A stretch of 64,000 bases of DNA from Bryobacteraceae bacterium. Lineage in GTDB: Bacteria; Acidobacteriota; Terriglobia; Bryobacterales; Bryobacteraceae. The notes beneath the pieces are model-generated. The model ran no database searches. It had not been told where the DNA came from and worked only from the letters and a program-made list of their open reading frames with translations. Position numbers and translations under genes: made by a program. This document shows, in pieces, positions 1 through 8,571 of this stretch. Position 1 is the first letter of the stretch. Each line of letters begins with the position of its first letter. The stretch covers positions 1-64,000 of the forward strand of contig CANGYQ010000012.1 of NCBI GenBank assembly GCA_947458745.1, read 5' to 3'.

Positions 1-5
1 CAGCC

Positions 6-1193
<1,188 letters not shown>

Positions 1194-1240
1194 GGAACTT
1201 ATATCTCCCTAAAGAAATTCGCCCTTAAACTCGATGCGCC

Positions 1241-3328
1241 TTAGCGCGCTACCTTACCTTGGACCTTCGCCACGATCTCGTCCGCGATGTTACGCGGCAC
1301 TTCTTCGTACTGCCCGAAGTGCATCGTGAAGCTACCGCGACCCTGCGTGCGGGACCGGATATCGGTGGCATAGCCGAACATTTCGCTCAGCGGCACCATC
1401 GACTTGATCAGCGTCGTATTCCCACGCAACTCCGTGCCCTCCAGGCGGCCACGGCGGGAAATCAAATCGCCGTTCACCGTACCCTGGTAGTCATCCGGAA
1501 CCACCACCTCCACCCGCATCACGGGCTCCAGCAGAACCGGCTTTGCCTTACGGAACGCTTCCTTGGCACAGATAGAAGCGCAAATCTTGAACGCCATTTC
1601 CGAAGAGTCAACTTCGTGGTAGGCACCTTCGATAACCGTCACGCGGACGCCCGCCATGGGGTAGCCAGCCATAACGCCAGATTCGAGCGTTTCCACCACA
1701 CCCTTCTGCACAGCCGGAATAAATTCCTTCGGAATCGTTCCGCCGCGAACGTCGTTGACAAACTCGAAGTCGCCTTCCTTGGGTTCGACACGAAGCAACA
1801 CTTTGGCGTACTGACCACTGCCACCGGTCTGCTTCTTATGCGTGTACTCGTACTCCGACATGTTGCGGATAGTTTCGCGGTAGGCCACCTGCGGTTTGCC
1901 CACATTGGCTTCCACGTTGAATTCGCGCTTCATGCGGTCCACGATGATCTCCAAATGGAGCTCGCCCATACCGGCCAGGATGGTTTGGCCCGTCTCGGCG
2001 TCGGTCGACACGCGCAAGGTCGGATCTTCCTGCACCAACTTGGCAATCGCCATGCCCAGCTTTTCCTGATCGGCCTTCGTTTTCGGCTCAATGGCCAACT
2101 GGATCACCGGCTCAGGGAAGTCAATGGCTTCCAGGATGATCGGATTCGCTTCGTCGCAGATCGTATCGCCGGTGATGACCGACTTCAAACCCACGACCGC
2201 ACAGATGTCGCCCGCCAGAATATCCGTGATGTCCTCACGCTTGTTGGCGTGCATCTTCACCAGGCGCCCGATACGCTCCTTGCGGCCCTTCGCAACGTTA
2301 AAGATGCTCTCGCCCGCATTCACCTTACCCGAGTAAACCCGAATAAAGGCTAACTGACCCACGAACGGGTCGGTCATGATCTTGAACACCAAGGCCGAAA
2401 ACGGATCATTGTCGTCCGCCTTGCGCTCCATCTGTACATTCTTGTCGTCAACCGAGGTACCCATCATCGCAGGCACTTCGAGCGGCGAGGGCAGATAGTC
2501 GCAGACCGCGTCCAGCATATTCTGGACACCTTTATTCTTGAACGACGAACCACAAATGACCGGGAAGATCTTCTGCGCAATGGTAGCCTTGCGGATACCC
2601 GCCTGAATCTCGGCTTCCGAGATCGCCTCCCCATTCACAAACTTCTCAAACAGCGCGTCGTCAGACTCAGAAATGGCTTCGACCAGCGCTTCGCGGTACT
2701 CTTTCGCCTTATCGAGAAGGTCAGCCGGAATCTCGACGTCGTCGTACTTGGCACCCAACGTCTCGTCGCGCCAGATGCGGGCGGTCATCTTCACCAGATC
2801 GACCACACCCTTAAACTGATCTTCCGCACCGACCGGAATCTGAATGGGCACCGGACGGGCACCCAAGCGCTCCACAATCGTCTGCACCGAGTGATAGAAG
2901 TCAGCACCGATGCGGTCCATCTTATTGATGAAGCAAACGCGCGGGACCGAATACTTATCAGCCTGGCGCCAAACTGTTTCCGACTGAGGCTGCACACCAG
3001 CCACCGCATCGAACACCGCTACCGCACCATCGAGCACACGGAGCGAACGCTCCACCTCAGCCGTAAAGTCGACGTGGCCGGGAGTGTCAATGATGTTGAT
3101 CTGTATGTCACGCCACTGGCAAGTGGTTGCGGCGGAGGTAATGGTGATACCACGCTCCTGCTCTTGGGCCATCCAGTCCATGGTGGCCGTACCTTCATGC
3201 ACTTCGCCAATCTTGTGCGTACGGCCGGTGTAGTAGAGAATGCGCTCCGTGGTCGTTGTTTTGCCGGCATCGATGTGGGCCATGATGCCGATGTTTCTCA
3301 TTTTGAGGAGCGGGGTGGTGCGTGGCAT
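1241..3328 (-). CDS. fusA: Elongation factor G
   Basis: Translocase GTPase that moves tRNA and mRNA through the ribosome and takes part in ribosome recycling. The 695 residues match the full-length family. Visible motifs are the P-loop AHIDAGKT at residues 17-24, the switch [28 protein letters not shown], and NKMD; the C-terminal half shows the domain IV/V sequence ([29 protein letters not shown]). It lies 33 bases after rpsG and 47 bases before tuf in the str operon. The GTPase motifs are complete, so it is the functional canonical copy as far as the window shows. Fusidic-acid related positions were not examined. Confidence 0.98.
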   Translation of the reverse strand: MPRTTPLLKMRNIGIMAHIDAGKTTTTERILYYTGRTHKIGEVHEGTATMDWMAQEQERGITITSAATTCQWRDIQINIIDTPGHVDFTAEVERSLRVLDGAVAVFDAVAGVQPQSETVWRQADKYSVPRVCFINKMDRIGADFYHSVQTIVERLGARPVPIQIPVGAEDQFKGVVDLVKMTARIWRDETLGAKYDDVEIPADLLDKAKEYREALVEAISESDDALFEKFVNGEAISEAEIQAGIRKATIAQKIFPVICGSSFKNKGVQNMLDAVCDYLPSPLEVPAMMGTSVDDKNVQMERKADDNDPFSALVFKIMTDPFVGQLAFIRVYSGKVNAGESIFNVAKGRKERIGRLVKMHANKREDITDILAGDICAVVGLKSVITGDTICDEANPIILEAIDFPEPVIQLAIEPKTKADQEKLGMAIAKLVQEDPTLRVSTDAETGQTILAGMGELHLEIIVDRMKREFNVEANVGKPQVAYRETIRNMSEYEYTHKKQTGGSGQYAKVLLRVEPKEGDFEFVNDVRGGTIPKEFIPAVQKGVVETLESGVMAGYPMAGVRVTVIEGAYHEVDSSEMAFKICASICAKEAFRKAKPVLLEPVMRVEVVVPDDYQGTVNGDLISRRGRLEGTELRGNTTLIKSMVPLSEMFGYATDIRSRTQGRGSFTMHFGQYEEVPRNIADEIVAKVQGKVAR

Positions 3329-3361
3329 GGTTTATTGGGTCCTAGTAGGATCTAATTTCAC

Positions 3362-3832
3362 TTACCACCGGTAGTGGGCGAAGGCCTTGTTAGCTTCCGC
3401 CATACGGTGAACATCGTCTTTCTTCTTGATCGCGCCACCGCGCAGGTTCGCGGCGTCATTCAATTCGTTGGCCAGTTTGTCAGCCATGCCCTTTTCGGGG
3501 CGGCTGCGGGCATTGGTCAGGATCCAGCGAATGGCGAGGCTTGTACGGCGATTGTTCGGAACTTCCACCGGCACTTGGTAGTTGGCACCACCAACGCGGC
3601 GGGTCTTCACTTCGAGCAAGGGCTTGCAGTTCTCGACGGCCTTCTTGAACACCTTCAGGGGCTCATCGTTGGCCCGCGTACGGAGGGTCTCCAGGGCCGT
3701 GTAGAAGATTTTCTGGGAGACGGTTTTCTTGCCGTCCCACATCATGGAATTGACAAATTTCTCAGCCAGCGTGGACCCGAAAACTGGATCCGGGGCGACT
3801 TCGCGGGTTTCAGCTCTTCTGCGTCGCGACAT
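3362..3832 (-). CDS. rpsG: 30S ribosomal protein S7
   Basis: Primary 16S rRNA-binding protein that nucleates assembly of the 30S head. The 156-residue protein begins [10 protein letters not shown] and contains the conserved [17 protein letters not shown] and [11 protein letters not shown] stretches. It starts three bases after the rpsL stop codon (gap 3833-3835), which suggests translational coupling. In enterobacteria S7 represses the str operon at this type of intercistronic junction; whether that applies here cannot be told, because the junction is too short to hold the known E. coli structure. Confidence 0.97.
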   Translation of the reverse strand: MSRRRRAETREVAPDPVFGSTLAEKFVNSMMWDGKKTVSQKIFYTALETLRTRANDEPLKVFKKAVENCKPLLEVKTRRVGGANYQVPVEVPNNRRTSLAIRWILTNARSRPEKGMADKLANELNDAANLRGGAIKKKDDVHRMAEANKAFAHYRW

Positions 3833-3835
3833 AGA

Positions 3836-4252
3836 TTACTTCTTCTTGCCTCCCTTGGCGGCCGGCGCGGCAGCAGCGCCGCCCTTCGGACGCTTGGCCC
3901 CGTACTTGGAACGGCTCTGGCGGCGATTGGCGACACCAGCGGTATCAAGCGTGCCACGAACAATGTGGTAGCGCACACCGGGCAGATCCTTCACGCGGCC
4001 CCCGCGGATCAGCACAATGGAGTGCTCCTGCAGGTTGTGGCCCACGCCCGGGATGTAGGTGGTCACTTCGATTCCATTGGTCAGGCGCACACGGGCAACT
4101 TTACGGAGAGCCGAATTCGGCTTCTTCGGCGTCGTCGTGTAGACACGAGTACACACACCGCGGCGCTGGGGACAGGCCTGCAAGGCGGGACTCGCCGTCT
4201 TATAGTTGGTCGGCTTGCGACCTTTGCGCACGAGTTGATTAAACGTCGGCAC
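3836..4252 (-). CDS. rpsL: 30S ribosomal protein S12
   Basis: Decoding-centre protein of the small subunit. The first 124 residues follow the family closely, including the streptomycin loop [14 protein letters not shown] with the wild-type lysines and the second loop [12 protein letters not shown]. The protein is 138 residues because of a C-terminal tail rich in Ala, Gly and Lys after the family core. The start codon is GTG, supported by an AGAGGG motif six bases upstream and by the exact match of the N-terminus [12 protein letters not shown] to the family. It is the first gene of the str operon in this window. Confidence 0.97.
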   Translation of the reverse strand: MPTFNQLVRKGRKPTNYKTASPALQACPQRRGVCTRVYTTTPKKPNSALRKVARVRLTNGIEVTTYIPGVGHNLQEHSIVLIRGGRVKDLPGVRYHIVRGTLDTAGVANRRQSRSKYGAKRPKGGAAAAPAAKGGKKK

Positions 4253-5005
4253 GAAATACCCTCTTCGCTCACTAAAGTCGTTCGGGCCAGCCCTCGGAAG
4301 CGGGGAGCTTCCACGGCCGTAAGCCCAGGATCGGCAACCTCAGGTTAAGTTAAAAACTATTCCCAAGGACGACAGCGCAAGAATATGCGCTGACCATGAC
4401 TCTCATCGTGAAAACCGCAAGCGGCTCCAAAACAAGGGGCTGAAAATCAGCCTGTCTGACATTTTGCTGCGGAGGCAGCACCAAGCGGGCAGTGACTTCG
4501 GACTCCGCCCATGCTCCACACGGTGAAGACCGAAGGAACCTCGGGGCGGGCACCCGGCCGGACCGCCTTTGCCTTTTCAGGCTACTGATTCAAGCCAAGC
4601 CTGAATCAGTTCCACAAGCGGTGGTAGCGCGGGAGCAGAGATCGACTCCCAAACCCTCATAGAATAGCGGGCCTGTGACGGTCTTGTCAACTTCACCCGG
4701 GACTGGGTGTTCGGGGCAGGCTGATGACGAAGGCCTGAGGCTCCGCGCCCAACGATGGGGACAGCCGGAAAGCCTCACCGCCTCAGTAGTTTAGCAGGGG
4801 GTCTCGGTAACAGGGAACTTGCGCAATGCGCCCCGGTTGCGCCTGGCGGCCCCATGTCCATCCCCGGCTTCGTACGGATCAAGGCAGAGTGTCAGCCGCG
4901 ACTTCCAATTGGGCCGAACCGTGCTTGGGACATCACCCGGGACACAAGTGTTTGTGATACTTTTAAGGGGTTGGCCATGACAACGCCGCCGCCAACCACC
5001 CGTGA
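4253..5005. other. Long non-coding region upstream of the str operon
   Basis: About 750 bases without a credible gene. On the minus strand it must hold the str operon promoter and leader. Two hairpins are visible: 9-bp arms at 4584-4592 and 4602-4610 (ACTGATTCA/TGAATCAGT) and 6-bp arms at 4465-4470 and 4475-4480 (TGCTGC/GCAGCA with a GGAG loop). Neither is followed by a T-run on either strand. On the plus strand a TGTGATACT at 4954-4961 could be an extended -10 for the tRNA gene downstream, but I see no matching -35. I looked for the conserved cores of RNase P RNA, SRP RNA and tmRNA and did not find them. Confidence 0.5.
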
Positions 5006-5080
<75 letters not shown>

Positions 5081-5165
5081 TATAATCAGTCAGATAGCCA
5101 GCCTGGCGAGACAGCAGGAAGGCCTTTCGTTGCGCCGCAGATCATCTCCCCTACACTGAAGTGAC

Positions 5166-6089
5166 ATGCTCAACCGGGGCTATGCTTACACCTCGATCAT
5201 CAGTAGCAAGTACCAGGGACAGAGCCTCGTGTCTCATTTGGCTAGCCTATATCCCCACTCCAGCCGGCAGGCGTGGCTTGAGAAGCTGGACAACGGCGAG
5301 GTTACCCTCGACGGCAATACCGCCACGGGAAGCGAAGTGGTCACGTCGGGGCAGACGCTGGTCTGGAACCGGCCGCCTTGGATCGAGCCCAGCGCGCCGC
5401 AGCAGTTCGAGGTTTTGTTTGAAGACCCTCATCTTTTGGCCGTCAATAAACCCAGCGGGTTGGCCACTTTGCCGGGGGGCGGCTTTATGGAAAACACTCT
5501 GCTGCGCCTGGTGCAAAGCCGAACCCCCAGCGCCAATCCGGTCCACCGGTTGGGCCGGGCCACTACGGGCATCGTCCTGTTCGCCAAGACTCCGCAGGCG
5601 GCTTCTCATCTGTTTGCCCACTGGAACACATCCAGAGTGCAGAAAATCTATCGGGCGCTGGCGCAAAACGTGGCCCGGCAGGACGACTACGAGATCCTCA
5701 CACCGATCGGCCTGGTACCGCATCCACTGATTGGTTCCGTGTGGGCCGCCAAGCCGGGTGGCAAGGCGTCGAAATCGGTGGCCCTGGTGATCTCGCGGAC
5801 CGCCAGCACCACCACATTTGAGGTCAGTCTGAATTCGGGCCGCCCCCACCAGATCAGAATCCACCTGTCCAGCATCGGCCATCCTCTGGTGGGTGATCCG
5901 CTGTATGGCCCGGGCGGCCAGCCTCTTGAAGACCTGCCTGGCCTACCGGGCGACGGGGGGTACCTTCTGCACGCTCACTTCTTGAACTTCCATCACCCTC
6001 TTACCGGGGAGCGAATCGAACTGGAGGCAGCGTTACCGCCGGAGTTCTCGTTACATGCGGCGGCTCACGGCTCGAATCAGGCGGGCTGA
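5166..6089 (+). CDS. RluA-family pseudouridine synthase with altered catalytic motif
   Basis: Likely RNA uridine isomerase of the RluA family, 307 residues. An S4-like RNA-binding region covers about residues 18-58, followed by the synthase domain with VNKPSG at 94-98 and the signature HRLG at 127-130 in PVHRLGRATTGIVLFA. In the family this motif is normally HRLD, and the Asp is the nucleophile; here Gly130 takes its place. Later family landmarks such as GRPHQIRIHLSSIGHPLVGDPLYG are intact. I recall an RluA branch with HRLGRGTSG in plants and some bacteria, so this may be a distinct subfamily rather than a mutation. The ATG at 5166 is 86 bases after the tRNA. The RNA target is unknown. Confidence 0.85.
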   Translation: MLNRGYAYTSIISSKYQGQSLVSHLASLYPHSSRQAWLEKLDNGEVTLDGNTATGSEVVTSGQTLVWNRPPWIEPSAPQQFEVLFEDPHLLAVNKPSGLATLPGGGFMENTLLRLVQSRTPSANPVHRLGRATTGIVLFAKTPQAASHLFAHWNTSRVQKIYRALAQNVARQDDYEILTPIGLVPHPLIGSVWAAKPGGKASKSVALVISRTASTTTFEVSLNSGRPHQIRIHLSSIGHPLVGDPLYGPGGQPLEDLPGLPGDGGYLLHAHFLNFHHPLTGERIELEAALPPEFSLHAAAHGSNQAG

Positions 6090-6149
6090 CCGCGGGAGCC
6101 GCAACGATCAACTGCCTTGGGCTCCAAGCCCCCTCTCAGCTAGTTCAGG

Positions 6150-7211
6150 CTAGCGTCGGGCCTGCCACTGCAGATTGTAGAGCCACGACAGTAGTTGTTC
6201 CGCCAGTTGGTTGATGGCGGGCAAGTCCGGGGCGTGGGCGGCTTCTTCGAGCTTCTTGCCCAGTTGGGAAAGCGGATGAAAGCCGTAGAGACTGCCCGTG
6301 CCCTTCCAGTTATGGGCCAGTTTGGCGATTTCGGCGAAGTTCTTTAGGGCGGCCAACTCAGTGAGAGCGGCGGCCTGCTGCCGCACCTGTTCGAGGAATA
6401 GCGGCACCAGATCGGCCAAATCCGGATCGACCTCAATGCAGGCGGCGGGCGTCGTGCTGGCGGTGGGGGCGGGCAGCGCCGGGGGCCCCATTGGGCAATG
6501 ACGTCGAGCAGAGTCTGGGGCCGGACCAGGTTTGGTGAGGGAGTCGTCCATGCCAGCGGCCAGTGCTTCCTGGCGATAGGCCTCCAGGGCATGCGCGGTT
6601 AAGGCGAGGATGGGTGTCCGGCGCCAGCCGGTGGCTTGCTCCTGTTGGCGGAGCTGCTGGGTGGCTTCCAGGCCCGTCAGGTCGGGCAGCATCAACTCCA
6701 TCAGAATGACGTCGAAGGACTGTTTACCGGCCAGCGCCAGAGCTTCCTGGCCAGTGCTGGCGACGCTCACCCGATGACCCTGTTTTCCAGCACGCGCCGG
6801 GCATAGTTCTGTCCGCCCCAGTTGTCTTCCACCAGCAGGACAGCAGCGCCCACCGGCGGCCGGGACCGGGGTGCGGGGCTGGGGCAGCCAGGGTGAGCAG
6901 AGGTAGATGAGCTGGTCCTGGTCGGGCAGCCTCATCATTTGGCCTCACAACATCAGGGCGTTATCACCCACGCGGATCAGAAAAAGCAGTCCCGTGCTTT
7001 GCGCAATGCTGTCGAAGTCCAGCTTCAGCTTCGGCCGTTCGATCTCGATAGCGCCGGCGATGGGTTGGCCGGTGGCCAGGCGGGAGCAGATCTTGCGCAG
7101 TGAGGAGCCCACGCTGGTGGCCGTCAAGTTCCGGTCAAACGAAAGGTGAAACGGGAACAGAGAATGCAGCTGCGCCTCGTTGAGTACGGGAGCCGCAGAA
7201 ACAGTCGTCAC
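6150..7211 (-). pseudogene. Remnant of HNOBA / receiver / Hpt hybrid signalling protein
   Basis: Decayed signalling gene read on the minus strand. The first part (7211 down to 6945) matches the HNOBA domain that accompanies heme-NO-binding proteins: LFPFHLSFDR, ERPKLKLDFD, LLFLIRVGDNALML. An in-frame TGA at 6945-6947 then sits where Arg or similar is expected, and the domain resumes as GQMMRLPDQDQLIYLCSPWL. Directly after it, where a histidine kinase core should lie, comes a receiver domain whose start (VLLVEDN, around 6821-6850) is in another frame and whose rest (GHRVSVASTGQEAL, VILMELMLPDLTG) is back in the first frame, with Glu instead of the phosphorylated Asp. A second frame excursion occurs around 6483-6525. 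The end is an Hpt domain with its His in AHNWKGTGSLYGF. At least one nonsense change, two frameshift regions and a deleted kinase core support a pseudogene. Confidence 0.82.
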
Positions 7212-7229
7212 ATCACTCTATTTCGGCCG

Positions 7230-7772
7230 TTACCACTGGACGAGGAACTCGTCATGGTCGGCACCCGCGTCCTTGGCGACACTAAGCTCCACCTGGACCG
7301 GCGTCGCCAACATCTTACCCAAGCCTTGGACGAGACCCTTCACGAAAGGGGTTAAAGAAGCCCGATCCGAGAGGTAGTGCAAACGGAGCGAGCGGTCACC
7401 CACGTCACTCACCAGAAAATCCGGTGGCGCCAGGTGCGGAAAAATCATGCTGAGCCGGGCGTGGAAGTTGGGCAGGTTGAGCAGAAACTCCCTCAGCGAA
7501 CTGCCGCCGGACGCCATCAAGTCGCTGTAGCCGCGCTTGGTTGTTTCCAGAATCCAGTACTCGCCAAATGCCTCCATTACCTGGCCGGGCGGCATGCCGA
7601 GTGCGTCGCTGGTGGCCCCCACCAGCCCGTAGGTGATGGAGTCCGAGTACCCTTCCGAACTGATGAAGACATCGATGTCGACGCCCGCCTGCTGCTTAAT
7701 CTGATCCCAGACTTCTTCACCGTGGCTTGAAGTGACCATCTCTTCGATGGCCCGGTTCACCATTCCGTACAT
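7230..7772 (-). CDS. H-NOX heme nitric-oxide-binding protein
   Basis: Stand-alone heme NO-binding (H-NOX/HNOB) domain of 180 residues, a usual length. The start MYGMVNRAIEEM at 7772 is chosen because the family begins with MYG-hVN and an AAGGGGCAGGCAAGG lies just upstream; the longer frame to 7835 only reads into the preceding gene. The proximal heme ligand is His104 in NFHARL, followed by the conserved PP near 116-117, and the propionate-binding Y-x-S-x-R motif is present as YLSDR at 133-137. The position about five residues after this Arg, where oxygen-binding members have a Tyr, holds no Tyr, so a NO-selective sensor is inferred. It ends with TAA and is followed in the same frame, 18 bases on, by the HNOBA remnant. 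Its usual signalling partners on both sides are broken. Confidence 0.88.
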   Translation of the reverse strand: MYGMVNRAIEEMVTSSHGEEVWDQIKQQAGVDIDVFISSEGYSDSITYGLVGATSDALGMPPGQVMEAFGEYWILETTKRGYSDLMASGGSSLREFLLNLPNFHARLSMIFPHLAPPDFLVSDVGDRSLRLHYLSDRASLTPFVKGLVQGLGKMLATPVQVELSVAKDAGADHDEFLVQW

Positions 7773-7785
7773 CCTTGCCTGCCCC

Positions 7786-8315
7786 TTACGTTGCGCCCAA
7801 TTGGCGAATCTCCCCAATCTTCTCTTCCAGCCCAAACTTCTTCAACATGCGATAAAACCGGGTGCGGCCCACCTTTCAATTCGCGCATCGCCGCTGATGC
7901 ATTTCCTTCGTGCTTTTCAAGAGCCCCCAGCAATAGCTTTCTGGATGCTTCTTCCAGCGTTCCTCCGGTGGGGTCCGATTCCGCCGCCGAGGTGCCCGGC
8001 GTTGAGTTAGCGGAGCTAAGGTGCAGACGATCCGGCAGTTCTTCCGGCGTCGGCCGTCAGCACCACCACCGGCAACGCCGGGTAGCGATCCCGAATCCGC
8101 TCCAGGGTCTCAATGCCGCTCAGGCCCGGCATGTTGATGTCCAGGCAGATCGCCTCTGGCTCCTCTTCCGCCAGCGCGGCCAAACACTCTTCGCCACTGG
8201 CCAGACAGGTGACGTCGCACCCGTCCTTGCGTAGCCACCGCTCAACCACCACGCGCAGGTTCTCGTCGTCATCCACCGGATGAATCAGACTCGCCAAATC
8301 AGTGCGCACAAACAC
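7786..8315 (-). pseudogene. Remnant of NtrC-type response regulator lacking its AAA+ domain
   Basis: The first part (8315 down to about 8045) is a receiver domain: acidic VDDDEN, phosphorylation site CLDINMPGLSG, and VVVLTADA. Reading then switches frame straight into TPEELPDRL, the sequence that normally ends the sigma54-interacting AAA+ domain, and continues to a Fis-type helix-turn-helix (TLEEASRKLLLGALEKHEGNAS). Another one-base shift inside the helix-turn-helix leads to VGRTRFYRMLKKFGLEEKIG and a TAA at 7786-7788. Roughly 240 residues of receiver end plus AAA+ domain are missing. This would have been the regulator of the adjacent H-NOX and kinase genes. In its present state it cannot make an activator. 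Confidence 0.8.
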
Positions 8316-8536
8316 AGTATTCCAGGTTGCAACTGGGTGGCCGTCGGAAGAAGAGCTAATAGGCTCATATTTTCAATGGGATACATTCGCACCCAGGCGA
8401 TGGGTGGAACGCGGGCGGTGCCCTGTACTGTTTTGAGCTGTTCCGTTTCAAGACGGCGAGACAGCGGTGGCGGGTCAGCGATGCGTGCCCCAAAGCGGCC
8501 AGACGACACAAAAGGAAAGCGTAAAGCAGTGAAATA

Positions 8537-8568
8537 TATAATGCTACTGAGTTATCATTAGCATTATA
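8537..8568. promoter_or_regulatory. Operator-like dyad before the siderophore receptor gene
   Basis: A perfect 10-bp inverted repeat (TATAATGCTA / TAGCATTATA) with a 12-base spacer, ending 3 bases before the ATG at 8572, in an AT-rich patch within GC-rich DNA. The left arm contains a consensus-like -10 hexamer TATAAT at 8537-8542; no -35 is obvious. Across the spacer and right arm the stretch TGAGTTATCATTAGCA resembles a Fur half-site pattern with one extra base. Binding by Fur or another metalloregulator is an inference from position and gene function. Confidence 0.55.
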
Positions 8569-8571
8569 CTG

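Noticed and set aside
4253-5005. Possible RNase P RNA, SRP RNA, 6S RNA or tmRNA in the long gap
   Set aside because: None of the conserved cores (GAGGAAAGTCC of RNase P, the GGAAGG-AGCAGC of SRP, the tRNA-like ends of tmRNA) is present on either strand.
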